Of a stretch of DNA of 64,000 bases, positions 42,147 to 50,003 are shown piece after piece. The notes under the pieces are model-generated. The model was not told the DNA's origin. It did no database searches and saw nothing but the letters and a program-made list of their open reading frames with translations. The stretch lies in NCBI RefSeq assembly GCF_007164525.1, contig NZ_AP019791.1:2467501-2531500 (forward strand). Direction: 5' to 3'. Positions within the stretch are counted from its first letter, which is position 1. Each line of letters starts with the position of its first letter. The stretch comes from Rubrobacter xylanophilus. GTDB lineage: Bacteria > Actinomycetota > Rubrobacteria > Rubrobacterales > Rubrobacteraceae. The position numbers and the translations under genes are program-made.

Positions 42147-42989
42147 TTAGCTCTCCGGGAAGACCGAGACCGTTACGTGGTTGCCCGCATCACCGGTGTA
42201 CGAGGAGAGCTGCGGGTCCAGGACCTTCGCCGAGTCCGCCACCGATCCGATCCTGGTCATCCCGGCGGTCACCGGGGACTTCACGCCGGCCTCGCTCCCC
42301 TCGCTCTCCACCAGCGACACCGCGACCCGCACGTCCGGGTTGGCCTTGGGCTGTATCTCGACCACGTTAGCCCCCTCCACCATCGGGTCGGGGCGGATCG
42401 AGACGATCGTACCGGTGACCGGGGAGTAGACCGGCGCTCCGGCCGGGGCCCCGGCGTCCAGCGCGCCGGTGTCTGGGCCCTTGCGCCCCGCGCCGTCCAT
42501 CACGTAGAAGCGCAGCCCCTCCGGGGTGGACTCGCCGACGAAGAGCCGCAGCAACGGGTTGAGCGAGAGGTTCTTGCCCCGCGGCTCCATCGGGAGCAGG
42601 CTCTCACCCTCCGGATGGTAGCCCAGCCCGGTGAGGTCGCCCGGACGGATGGGGGTGGATAAGCTCACGCCCGCCGCCTCGGCGACCACTGTATCGGGTG
42701 CCGCGTTGCCGGGGTCCACCGGCACGGCCCCGCGGGAGGTTCCGGAGGCCGCCTGCGCGAACACGGCGAGCACGATCACCGCGAGCACCAGCACGCCTCC
42801 GACCACCGCCGCGATCCGGCGCCGCCGGTAGACGGCCATCCGCCGCTGCCGCCGCTCTCGCAGCCGCGCCCGGCGGCGTGCCTCGGCGGCGTCGTCCCGC
42901 TCTACGACCCGCAGGTACGGCGGCCGGCGGCGGTCCGGACCGGACCGCCGCCCAAGATGTTGGGTTCGCTGAACCTGCCCCCCTCGCAT
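42147..42989 (-). CDS. Membrane-anchored extracytoplasmic protein, M23-like barrel fold suspected
   Basis: A 280-aa protein with a very basic cytoplasmic N-terminus (about 1-57), one membrane helix (about 59-80), and an extracytoplasmic domain. The segment APVYSPVTGTIVSI followed by VEIQPKANPDVRVAVSLVE and VKSPVTAGMTRIG resembles the lipoyl/M23-type beta barrel, but the M23 zinc ligands are not seen, so it is probably not a peptidase. The ATG is 12 nt from a consensus -10 on the minus strand, with almost no leader. A cell-envelope role is likely but untested. Confidence 0.65.
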   Translation of the reverse strand: MRGGQVQRTQHLGRRSGPDRRRPPYLRVVERDDAAEARRRARLRERRQRRMAVYRRRRIAAVVGGVLVLAVIVLAVFAQAASGTSRGAVPVDPGNAAPDTVVAEAAGVSLSTPIRPGDLTGLGYHPEGESLLPMEPRGKNLSLNPLLRLFVGESTPEGLRFYVMDGAGRKGPDTGALDAGAPAGAPVYSPVTGTIVSIRPDPMVEGANVVEIQPKANPDVRVAVSLVESEGSEAGVKSPVTAGMTRIGSVADSAKVLDPQLSSYTGDAGNHVTVSVFPES

Positions 42990-43000
42990 ACTGGGGCGGG

Positions 43001-43029
43001 ATTATACAGGCGGGGGTGTGGGGTGTAAA
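43001..43029 (-). promoter_or_regulatory. Near-consensus promoter TTTACA-N17-TATAAT
   Basis: On the minus strand TTTACA (43029-43024) and TATAAT (43006-43001) are 17 bp apart. The start codon of the gene at 42989 is 12 nt from the -10 box, so the transcript would have only about 5 nt before the ATG. Confidence 0.7.
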
Positions 43030-43053
43030 CTCGCCGCGCGCCCGGGCTCGTGC

Positions 43054-43062
43054 TGGTACCAT
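43054..43062 (+). promoter_or_regulatory. Extended -10 promoter TGG-TACCAT, leaderless arrangement
   Basis: TGGTACCAT ends 7 nt before the GTG at 43069, so the transcript should start at the start codon. It lies back to back with the minus-strand promoter at 43001-43029. Confidence 0.5.
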
Positions 43063-43068
43063 TGAAGC

Positions 43069-44232
43069 GTGGATTCCCCGGAGCAGAGCCCTCCCGCGGC
43101 GGGCAGGCTGGTCGTCTCGACCTACCTGCAGTACTTCCTCATAGCCGTCGGGCTGGTGCTCGCGGTGGTCCTGGTGCGTCAGATCGGCGGCGTTCTCCTG
43201 ACCTTCCTGATGGCCGGGGTTCTGGCCTACGCTCTGAACCCCCTCGTACGCCGCCTGGAGGACATGCGTGTTCCCCGGGTACTGGCCGTGCTCGGGGTCT
43301 TCACGGCGCTGATTTTGGTCCTGCTGGTGGTCCTCCTGATCATCATCGTTCCCGCCGTCCGCCAGGTACAGCAGCTGCTGCAGAGCCCGCAGGCGGTCGT
43401 GGGGACCGCGGCGGACCTGCTGGCCTGGGCCGAGGGACTGCCCTACGTGGGACAGCAGATCTCCACGGTCGACCAGGCCGCCGCGCTCGCCTTCATCCAG
43501 AACAACCTTCCCCCGGCGAGCACGCTGCTCAAAGCGGCTCTCGGATTCATCGGGGGGGTGTTCGGGGTATTCGGGGCCATCCTGAACCTGGTGTTCATGC
43601 TCATCGTGGCCGTCTACATGCTGTTGGACCGGGAGAGGATCCGGCGCGGGGCTCTCGCCCTGATCCCCGAGACCGTCCGGGGGAACGTGCTGGAGCTGTT
43701 CTCCGCGGTCGAAGGGGCGCTGGTCCGCTACCTGAAGGCGCAGCTTCTGCTGTGTTTGCTGATGGGCGTGATCGGCTGGGCGATCGTCTTCTTCACCGGC
43801 GGCGAGTACGCCCTGCTGATCGGGGTGTGGGTGGGGGTGACGGAGCTGATCCCGGTGCTCGGGCCGGTGCTGGGCGCGATCCCCGCCGTGGTGCTTGCTC
43901 TGGTGGACAGCCCCCTGAAGGCGCTGCTCGTGGCCGGCCTCTTCCTGGCGGCCCAGCAGCTGGAGGGTAACGTGCTGGTTCCCCGCATCATGGGCAGCTC
44001 GGTGGGGGTGCATCCCCTCTGGGTGATGTTCGCGATGCTCTCCGCCACGGCGCTCTACGGGATCGTGGGGGCGCTGTTCGCCGTTCCGATCGTGGCCATG
44101 GTCGCTGCCTCGCTGCGTTACCTGCGGGGTACCCTGGTGTTCGAACGGTGGGGCGAGCGCCTGATCGCCCCGGCGCAAGCCCCCGCGGGAGAACCGGCCG
44201 GAGGTCAGGCTAGGGAAAGGAGCCGAACTTGA
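43069..44232 (+). CDS. AI-2E-family (UPF0118) membrane transporter
   Basis: A 387-aa protein with about eight membrane helices and the family's patterns (LLTFLMAGVLAYALNPLV, LMLIVAVYMLLDR-like, GVTELIPVLGPVLGAIP, QQLEGNVLVPRIMG). Members include the AI-2 exporter TqsA and Na/H antiporters, so substrate assignment is open. It overlaps the CDP-alcohol phosphatidyltransferase gene by 4 nt. The GTG start is placed by the extended -10 box immediately upstream. Confidence 0.88.
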   Translation: MDSPEQSPPAAGRLVVSTYLQYFLIAVGLVLAVVLVRQIGGVLLTFLMAGVLAYALNPLVRRLEDMRVPRVLAVLGVFTALILVLLVVLLIIIVPAVRQVQQLLQSPQAVVGTAADLLAWAEGLPYVGQQISTVDQAAALAFIQNNLPPASTLLKAALGFIGGVFGVFGAILNLVFMLIVAVYMLLDRERIRRGALALIPETVRGNVLELFSAVEGALVRYLKAQLLLCLLMGVIGWAIVFFTGGEYALLIGVWVGVTELIPVLGPVLGAIPAVVLALVDSPLKALLVAGLFLAAQQLEGNVLVPRIMGSSVGVHPLWVMFAMLSATALYGIVGALFAVPIVAMVAASLRYLRGTLVFERWGERLIAPAQAPAGEPAGGQARERSRT

Positions 44233-44837
44233 GCCTGCCGCACCGCGAGTCCGGAAGGAGATCCTACGCCTCCAAGGAGGCGCTGCGGCAGCTGCTGAAC
44301 CCCCTCGTGCGGGTGCTCTCTCGCCTGAGGGTGCGCCCGAACACCCTGACGGTGACCGGCTGGGTCCTCTCCGTGGCCGCCGCGATCCTGTTCGGGGCCG
44401 GCTACGTGAGGCTCGCCGGGGCGGTGATGCTCCTCGGCGGGCTCTTCGACGCTCTGGACGGAGCGGTGGCCCGAGAGTCGAACCGGATGAGCTCCTTCGG
44501 CGCCTTTCTCGACTCCACGCTGGACCGGCTCTCGGAGGCGGCGATCTTCGTGGGCATGATCTTTCTGTACGCCACCCGAGACCATCCCTACCTGGCCCTG
44601 CTCGCCGCGACGGCCATGACGTTCTCGCTGCTGACGTCCTACACCCGCGCCCGCGCCGAGGGACTCGGCATGGAGTGCCGGGTGGGCATCCTGGAGCGCG
44701 CCGGTCGGGTGGTGCTGCTCTCTGCCTTCTCCATCCTGGGCCTCCTGTGGGTCGGACTCGCGCTGGTGGCGTCAGGGGCCCTGATCACCACCCTGCAGCG
44801 TATCCTCCACGTCCGCCGCTCCACAACCCGTGCGTAG
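44229..44837 (+). CDS. CDP-alcohol phosphatidyltransferase
   Basis: A 202-aa membrane enzyme with the complete family motif D-x2-DG-x2-AR-x8-G-x3-D-x3-D (Asp 74, Asp 77, Asp 95, Asp 99) and about five membrane helices. It transfers a phosphatidyl group from CDP-diacylglycerol to an alcohol such as myo-inositol phosphate or glycerol phosphate. In actinobacteria a protein of this length is often phosphatidylinositol-phosphate synthase, but the acceptor is not proven. TTG start with GGAAAGGAG. Confidence 0.9.
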   Translation: MSLPHRESGRRSYASKEALRQLLNPLVRVLSRLRVRPNTLTVTGWVLSVAAAILFGAGYVRLAGAVMLLGGLFDALDGAVARESNRMSSFGAFLDSTLDRLSEAAIFVGMIFLYATRDHPYLALLAATAMTFSLLTSYTRARAEGLGMECRVGILERAGRVVLLSAFSILGLLWVGLALVASGALITTLQRILHVRRSTTRA

Positions 44838-45348
44838 CCACCCGCCAGACGATTACCGCAAAAAAGCCGAGCGGGAGCTGGAGATCATCTCACGCCTCCC
44901 CAGACAGAGATGTTCCCTCCCCTCCGGCAACCCCGCCTCGGGCTTGATGCTGGTGCTGGAAGACCCCGCCAGCCCCCGCGTCCTCGACGCCCTGCACCGC
45001 AGCCTCGCCGCCGTGGAACTCCCCGAAGCCTACCTCACCCCCGCTTCCTCCCCCTCTCTCCGCGAGGAACTTTACGCCGTCGACCCTTCGCTCCTCGTCG
45101 CCGTTGGCCCCGGAGCAGCCCACGGGATAGACGCTCTGGATTACCCCCTCGTTCACCACGGCTTCTCCGAAGCCCCCGAAGGCGAACCCTTCCCCTGGAC
45201 CAGAGGAACACCCGGCCTGCGCCTCCCGCCCCTCGCCCCGGCACTCGAGGACGAACCCGCAAAACACCGGTTCTGGAGAGCCTTCCTCGTGCTTCGGGCG
45301 TTCTCCTCCGGCAGTCTCCAGAGCTTTCCGGATCGTTACATAAATTAA
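44830..45348 (+). CDS. Hypothetical protein (172 aa)
   Basis: The GTG at 44830 overlaps the end of the phosphatidyltransferase gene by 8 nt. The protein alternates strands and helices: a basic N-terminal helix, a hydrophobic strand LMLVLEDPA, a strand LLVAVGPGAAHGIDAL, and a C-terminal helix with HRFWRAFLVLRAF. No membrane helix or known motif is seen. The codon pattern is pyrimidine-rich compared with neighbours. The alternating layout suggests a small alpha/beta fold, but I cannot name the family. Confidence 0.55.
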   Translation: MRSHPPDDYRKKAERELEIISRLPRQRCSLPSGNPASGLMLVLEDPASPRVLDALHRSLAAVELPEAYLTPASSPSLREELYAVDPSLLVAVGPGAAHGIDALDYPLVHHGFSEAPEGEPFPWTRGTPGLRLPPLAPALEDEPAKHRFWRAFLVLRAFSSGSLQSFPDRYIN

Positions 45349-45351
45349 ATT

Positions 45352-45379
45352 TTGTTAAGGACAGGTTTCGGCCTAGAAA
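45352..45379 (+). promoter_or_regulatory. Candidate promoter TTGTTA-N16-TAGAAA
   Basis: TTGTTA (45352-45357) and TAGAAA (45374-45379) lie in an AT-rich stretch after the preceding stop. Transcription near 45386 would create a leader of about 180 nt before the NlpC/P60 gene. Confidence 0.4.
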
Positions 45380-45382
45380 CAC

Positions 45383-45564
45383 AGACTCCCTTTATTTAAG
45401 CCATTTTCTCTTGCGGTGGTTGGAGAGGGGAGTCTTTACGGGCGTTGCGCGGCGTTTTGGCTTCGTCTAGAGTGCCGCCGTCAGGAGGGGGGATTTTCTC
45501 CTGAGGATCCCCTGTTTGCTGGGAAGAGAATAGGGCGCGTGAGCTACCGGAAGGAGCCTGCTAT
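45383..45564 (+). ncRNA. Structured 5' leader candidate of the NlpC/P60 gene
   Basis: Three stems can form in order. AGACTCCC (45383-45390) pairs with GGGAGTCT (45428-45435). GCGGC (45449-45453) pairs with GCCGC (45474-45478), extended by G-U pairs. TCAGGAG (45481-45487) pairs with CTCCTGA (45498-45504). GGGGAT in the last loop could instead pair with ATCCCC just downstream, giving an alternative fold. It does not show the conserved bases of the c-di-AMP riboswitch that often precedes such genes. Confidence 0.4.
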
Positions 45565-47076
45565 ATGCCGCGAAGGCTGGGTTTCGTAGTGTTTCTCGGT
45601 GTCTTACTGGGAGCGCTTCTGGCGACCGGGATCACGGCCGGCGCTTCGCCGCAGGACGTGGAGGAGAAGAGGGCCGAGGTCGCCGGTGCCAGGGACCGGC
45701 TGGTAGAGATCAGGCGGGAAGCGGCGGCATCCTACGAGGCGTACAACCAGGCGCTCTACCAGCTTAACCGGCTGGACGAGAGGATCTCGTCGACGCGCGA
45801 GGAACTCGCTGCCGCCGAGCGTCGCTACGCGGAGGCGCGCAGGGAGCTGGAGGAGCGGGCTTCCCAGGTCTACCGCAGCGGCAACGTTGCGTTCCTCGAC
45901 GTTCTCGTCGGTGTCGACAGCTTCGCCGAGTTCTCGACCCGTCTGGATCTCTGGCTGAGGCTGCTGCAGAAGGAGCAGGCCGAGCTCGCGGCCGTCAGAC
46001 AGGCCAGGCAGGAGCTCGAGGCACGCCAGGCGGCGCTGGAGAGCCAGCGCGAGGAGCGGGTGGCCGCCCTGCAGGAGGCCGCAGAGCAGAGGGAGCGGGC
46101 CGAGCAGGCCCAGAGGGAGGCCGAGGCCTATCTCGGCTCCCTCAACCGGGAGCTGCAGGCGGCAATCCGGGCCGAGGAGCAGCGGCAGGCCGAACTGGCC
46201 CGCCGCGCAGCCGAGGAGGCTGCGCGGGAGGCGGTCGAGACCGTGCCGGTGGCGAACACGGCGAGCGCGCCCGCGGTCACCCGGGCCGAGATCGAGGCTC
46301 GAAAGCAGGCCGCCGCCGAGGCCCGGCGGCGGGCCGAGGAGTTGGCCGAGCGTCGGGCCGCCCAGCAGGAGGCCGCCGAGCGTGCCGCTCGGCAGGCCGA
46401 GCTGGCCGAGCGGCGGGAGGACGCCCGCGAGGCCGCCCGGCAGGCGGCCATAGAGCAGGAGGCCGCCGAGCGCGCCGCGCAGCAGGCCGCCGCCCAGCAG
46501 GAGGCCGCCGAGCGCGCCGCGGCGCAGCAGCGAGGGGCGGAGCAGGCAGCGCTCGAGCAGCCGCAGGTCCAGCCGCAGTCGGAGCAGCAGGTCGCATCCG
46601 ACCAGACCGCGCCCCAGCAGGCCTCTCCCGGCACTACTTCCTCTTCGTCCTCCGGGCAGCAGTCTCCCTCGACCGGGGGCGGTTCCCCGCAGCCCTCGAC
46701 CGGTGGTGGTAGTGCCACCGGGGTGAGCGGCGAGGCGATAGTCGCCGAGGCCCGGAAGTACCTTGGAGTGCCCTACGTCTACGGCGGGGCCTCTCCGGAC
46801 CAGGGCTTCGACTGCTCCGGGCTCGTGATGTATGTCTTCGCCCAGTTCGGCATCTCACTGCCGCACTCGGCGGCCGCCCAGTACGGCTACGGCTACTCCG
46901 TCTCCACGCCGGGTCCGGGTGATGTGGTCTTCTGGGCCCAGGGTGGCGGGGGCATCACCCACAACGGCATAGCCACCGGCAGTGGCACCGTCATCCACGC
47001 GCCCTATCCCGGCACCGTGGTACGGGAGGAGGCGATCTGGTCCGACGGCTACGTCGGGGCGAAGCGTCTGATCTGA
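45565..47076 (+). CDS. NlpC/P60 peptidoglycan endopeptidase with long coiled coil
   Basis: A 503-aa secreted protein. A signal peptide ends near residue 28. Coiled coil runs about 30-215, and a second Ala/Glu/Gln/Arg-rich helix with [11 protein letters not shown]-like repeats spans about 240-330. A Ser/Gly/Pro-rich linker leads to the NlpC/P60 domain (about 388-503) with catalytic Cys 417 (FDCSGLV), His 466 (ITHNGIA) and a later His 478. It cuts peptide stems of the cell wall. The coiled coil probably regulates it through FtsEX-like or self-inhibition, as in PcsB and RipA. Confidence 0.93.
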   Translation: MPRRLGFVVFLGVLLGALLATGITAGASPQDVEEKRAEVAGARDRLVEIRREAAASYEAYNQALYQLNRLDERISSTREELAAAERRYAEARRELEERASQVYRSGNVAFLDVLVGVDSFAEFSTRLDLWLRLLQKEQAELAAVRQARQELEARQAALESQREERVAALQEAAEQRERAEQAQREAEAYLGSLNRELQAAIRAEEQRQAELARRAAEEAAREAVETVPVANTASAPAVTRAEIEARKQAAAEARRRAEELAERRAAQQEAAERAARQAELAERREDAREAARQAAIEQEAAERAAQQAAAQQEAAERAAAQQRGAEQAALEQPQVQPQSEQQVASDQTAPQQASPGTTSSSSSGQQSPSTGGGSPQPSTGGGSATGVSGEAIVAEARKYLGVPYVYGGASPDQGFDCSGLVMYVFAQFGISLPHSAAAQYGYGYSVSTPGPGDVVFWAQGGGGITHNGIATGSGTVIHAPYPGTVVREEAIWSDGYVGAKRLI

Positions 47077-47107
47077 GCCCGGGTACAAACTCGCCACCGG
47101 TAGCCCG

Positions 47108-47142
47108 CCGGGGGGTCCCTCCAGGGGCCCTCCGGTTCTCTT
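47108..47142 (+). terminator. Hairpin terminator after the NlpC/P60 gene
   Basis: CCGGGGGGTCCCT and AGGGGCCCTCCGG pair at 11 of 13 positions around a 2-nt loop (47108-47135) and are followed by TTCTCTT. It lies 32 nt after the stop codon. Confidence 0.6.
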
Positions 47143-47157
47143 CGTACATGTGCTGCG

Positions 47158-47166
47158 TGGTATAAA
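47158..47166 (+). promoter_or_regulatory. Extended -10 promoter TGG-TATAAA
   Basis: TGGTATAAA lies about 47 nt before the ATG of the SPFH gene, right after the terminator. The -35 region is weak, as expected for extended -10 promoters. Confidence 0.5.
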
Positions 47167-47212
47167 GGGTGGGACGTTTTGCCGGTGGACCTTTGCGAGG
47201 AGGGTGCTTCTC

Positions 47213-48049
47213 ATGAGTCTTGCGCTGCTGCAGGCGGCCGGGATAGGGTTTCTGGTCTTCGTCCTCGTCGTCATCCTCGTCGCCGCCTATCTCTTCTTCA
47301 GCGCCGTAAAGATCGTCAAAGAGTACGAGCGGGGGGTGATCTTCCGGCTCGGGCGGGTGCGGGGCGGTCCCAAAGGGCCCGGGCTCTTCCTGCTTCTCCC
47401 TCTGGTGGACAGCATGGTCAAAGTGGATCTCAGGACCGTCACCATGGACGTTCCTCCCCAGGACATCATCACCCGGGACAACGTCCCCGCCCGGGTCAAC
47501 GCCGTCGTCTATTTCAGGGTGGTCGACCCCAACAAGAGCGTCATCGAGGTGGAGAACCACGTGCTGGCGACCAGTCAGATCTCCCAGACCACCCTGCGCA
47601 GCGTGCTGGGACAGAAGGATCTCGACGACCTGCTGACCAACCGGGAGTCCATAAACAACGAGCTGCAGCGGATCATCGACGAACAGACCGACCCCTGGGG
47701 GGTCAAGGTCAGCACCGTCGAGGTGAAGGACGTGGAGATCCCACAGCAGATGCAGCGGGCCATGGCCCGGCAAGCCGAGAGCGAGCGCGAGCGGAGGGCC
47801 AAGATCATCGCCGCCGAGGGCGAGTACCAGGCCTCCGAGCGTCTCCGGCAGGCCGCGGACCGTCTGGACAGCCCCACCGCGCTGCAGCTCCGGCTCTTCC
47901 AGACCATGGGGGAGATAGCGGTCAACCAGAACTCCACCATCATCCTGCCCGTCCCCATAGACCTCTTCCGCCCCTTCCTGCGCGACGGGGCCCGAGACGG
48001 CGTGGCCCGACGGCCGGCTTCCGAGGAGGCCCGACCGGCCGGGGAGTGA
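47213..48049 (+). CDS. SPFH/band-7 (slipin/stomatin-like) membrane protein
   Basis: A 278-aa protein: one N-terminal membrane helix (about 5-30), then the SPFH domain ([59 protein letters not shown]) and a helical tail. Slipins form membrane-linked rings and are often paired with an NfeD protein, which is not seen here. The ATG at 47213 has AGGAGGG; an upstream ATG-like frame extension at 47150 overlaps the promoter and is rejected. Function in membrane domain organisation is inferred from family. Confidence 0.9.
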   Translation: MSLALLQAAGIGFLVFVLVVILVAAYLFFSAVKIVKEYERGVIFRLGRVRGGPKGPGLFLLLPLVDSMVKVDLRTVTMDVPPQDIITRDNVPARVNAVVYFRVVDPNKSVIEVENHVLATSQISQTTLRSVLGQKDLDDLLTNRESINNELQRIIDEQTDPWGVKVSTVEVKDVEIPQQMQRAMARQAESERERRAKIIAAEGEYQASERLRQAADRLDSPTALQLRLFQTMGEIAVNQNSTIILPVPIDLFRPFLRDGARDGVARRPASEEARPAGE

Positions 48050-48074
48050 CCGCCGGGTTTTTCGCTCGCCACGG

Positions 48075-48098
48075 GTTAATCTTCCATAATATGGGTAA
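48075..48098 (+). promoter_or_regulatory. SigB/SigF-like promoter GTTA-N14-GGGTAA
   Basis: The pattern resembles the stress-sigma consensus GTTT-N13-17-GGGTAT and lies about 60 nt upstream of the RsbW-like gene. Autoregulation of such genes by the sigma factor they control is common. Confidence 0.35.
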
Positions 48099-48158
48099 GA
48101 TAGAATCCTGAGGTAACGGAGGCTGTGTAACCTACTGGACTCGGGAACCGGCAGACCG

Positions 48159-48611
48159 ATGAGACGTGGGGCGAGAGAAGGAATACGGGCTCGGCGGCGG
48201 CTCTCCGAGCCGCTCTCTCTCCGCGTCCCCAGCAACCCCGAGTACGTGATGCTGGCCCGCCTGGTGGTCTCCCACATAGCCCGGGTGGCCGGCTTCGGTC
48301 CCGAGGAGACCTACGACCTGAAGCTGGCGGTCACCGAGGCGGCCACCAACGTCATCCGCCACGCCGCGGTGGACCACTTCGAGATAGAGTACAGGATCCT
48401 CCCCGAGGCCGTGCAGATAACCGTCACCGACGCCGGCGGGGGCTTCGACGTCGAGGAGGCCGGGGGCTCCCCCGGTGGGTACGGGGGCTTCGGTCTGGCC
48501 GTAATACGCCACCTGGTCGACGAGATGGTCGTGGATTCCGCCCCCGACGGAACCCGCCTCCGGATGATCCGTCGCCGGGGCGCCTCCGTAGAAGAAGCCT
48601 CGAACGTCTGA
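48159..48611 (+). CDS. RsbW-like anti-sigma/ATP-binding regulatory protein
   Basis: A 150-aa GHKL ATPase domain of the HATPase_c_2 type: helix with VTEAATNVIRHA (N box), TVTDAGGGFD (G1) and GYGGFGLAVIRHLVDE (G2). RsbW/SpoIIAB proteins bind a stress sigma factor and phosphorylate an antagonist. No antagonist or sigma gene adjoins it, so it is an orphan whose partner lies elsewhere. The Arg-rich N-terminus (about 1-15) is unusual and may reflect a later true start. Confidence 0.82.
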   Translation: MRRGAREGIRARRRLSEPLSLRVPSNPEYVMLARLVVSHIARVAGFGPEETYDLKLAVTEAATNVIRHAAVDHFEIEYRILPEAVQITVTDAGGGFDVEEAGGSPGGYGGFGLAVIRHLVDEMVVDSAPDGTRLRMIRRRGASVEEASNV

Positions 48612-48644
48612 GCTCGGAGAGGCGGCGGGCGCCTTTTCTTCGCG

Positions 48645-48674
48645 TTGAAGGGCTTGCGCCGAATAAAGTACAGT
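48645..48674 (+). promoter_or_regulatory. Promoter TTGAAG-N18-TACAGT for treT
   Basis: TTGAAG (48645-48650) and TACAGT (48669-48674) are 18 bp apart and lie about 50 nt before the treT start. This is a good housekeeping-type promoter for the trehalose genes. Confidence 0.55.
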
Positions 48675-48720
48675 TACGCCCTGTAAAGGTGTCGCGAGTG
48701 GGTTACAGAGGGGCGCTGTC

Positions 48721-49971
48721 GTGCTGCAGCGGGTGAACCCGGGCCACAAGGCGCTGGCCGACTACCGCAGCATCATCCGCCGCGAGCTCTACGAGGAGCT
48801 GCAGGAGCTCGCCGGGCGCCTGCGGGGGGTGCGGGTGCTGCACGTGAACGCCACCAGCTTCGGGGGCGGGGTGGCGGAGATCCTCTACACCCTCGTGCCT
48901 TTGGCCCGGGACGCTGGGCTGGAGGTGGAATGGGCCATAATGTTCGGCGCCGAGCCCTTCTTCAACGTCACCAAGCGTTTCCACAACGCCCTGCAGGGCG
49001 CCGACTACGAGCTGACGATCGAGGACCGCGCCATCTACGAGGAGTACAACCGCAGGACCGCGCGGGCGCTCGCCGAGTCCGGCGAGGAGTGGGACATAGT
49101 CTTCATCCACGACCCGCAGCCCGCGCTCGTCCGGGAGTTCTCCGGGGGGCTGGGGGAGGGGACGCGTTGGATCTGGCGGTGCCACATCGACACCTCCACC
49201 CCCAACCGGCAGGTGCTCGACTACCTGTGGCCGTACATAGTCGATTACGACGCTCAGGTCTACACCATGCGCGAGTACACCCCGCCGGGCGTCGAGTTGC
49301 CCGGGCTCACGCTCATCCCCCCGGCCATAGACCCGCTCTCGCCCAAGAACATGGCCCTCTCCCGCGACGATGCCGGCTACATCGTCAGCCAGTTCGGGGT
49401 CGATACCGAGCGGCCTTTCCTCCTGCAGGTTTCGCGCTTCGACCCCTGGAAGGACCCGCTCGGTGTCATCGACGTCTACCGGATGGTCAGGGAGGAGGTG
49501 CCGGAGGTCCAGCTGGTGCTCGTCGGCTCCATGGCCCACGACGACCCGGAGGGGTGGGACTACTGGTACAAGACCGTCAACTACGCGGGCGGGGACCCCG
49601 ACATCTTCCTGTTCTCCAACCTCACCAACGTCGGCGCCATAGAGGTCAACGCCTTCCAGTCGCTCGCCGACGTGGTGATCCAGAAGTCCATCCGGGAGGG
49701 CTTCGGGCTCGTGGTCTCCGAGGCGCTCTGGAAGGCCCGGCCGGTGGTGGCCAGCCGGGTGGGGGGCATCCCCATGCAGATAACCTCCGGCGGCGGCATC
49801 CTGATAGACACCATCCCGGAGGCGGCGGCGGCCTGCGCCAAGCTCCTCTCCGACCCGGACTTCGCCCGCGAGATGGGCCGGCGCGGCAAGGAGCACGTTA
49901 GGGCCAACTTCCTCACCCCGCGCCTGCTGCGCGACGAGCTGCGGCTTTTCGCTAAACTTCTCGGCGTGTAA
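48721..49971 (+). CDS. treT: Trehalose synthase TreT (trehalose glycosyltransferring synthase)
   Basis: A 416-aa GT4 glycosyltransferase with the TreT pattern VLHVNATSFGGGVAEIL, FIHDPQP, RCHIDTSTP, QVSRFDPWKDP and the donor-site region REGFGLVVSEALW. TreT joins ADP- or UDP-glucose and glucose to trehalose, or reverses this. Trehalose is a compatible solute for heat, salt and desiccation. otsA follows 32 nt later, giving two routes to the same product in one unit. GTG start with GAGGGG upstream. Confidence 0.93.
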   Translation: MLQRVNPGHKALADYRSIIRRELYEELQELAGRLRGVRVLHVNATSFGGGVAEILYTLVPLARDAGLEVEWAIMFGAEPFFNVTKRFHNALQGADYELTIEDRAIYEEYNRRTARALAESGEEWDIVFIHDPQPALVREFSGGLGEGTRWIWRCHIDTSTPNRQVLDYLWPYIVDYDAQVYTMREYTPPGVELPGLTLIPPAIDPLSPKNMALSRDDAGYIVSQFGVDTERPFLLQVSRFDPWKDPLGVIDVYRMVREEVPEVQLVLVGSMAHDDPEGWDYWYKTVNYAGGDPDIFLFSNLTNVGAIEVNAFQSLADVVIQKSIREGFGLVVSEALWKARPVVASRVGGIPMQITSGGGILIDTIPEAAAACAKLLSDPDFAREMGRRGKEHVRANFLTPRLLRDELRLFAKLLGV

Positions 49972-50003
49972 GGGGCGGCTTGTTGCGGAGGGAGGAGGCG
50001 AGC

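Noticed and set aside
45383-45564. c-di-AMP (ydaO) riboswitch before the NlpC/P60 gene.
   Set aside because: The conserved GAACC and GGGGU-AAUC segments and the CCGACAGCUAAC element of that class are not present.
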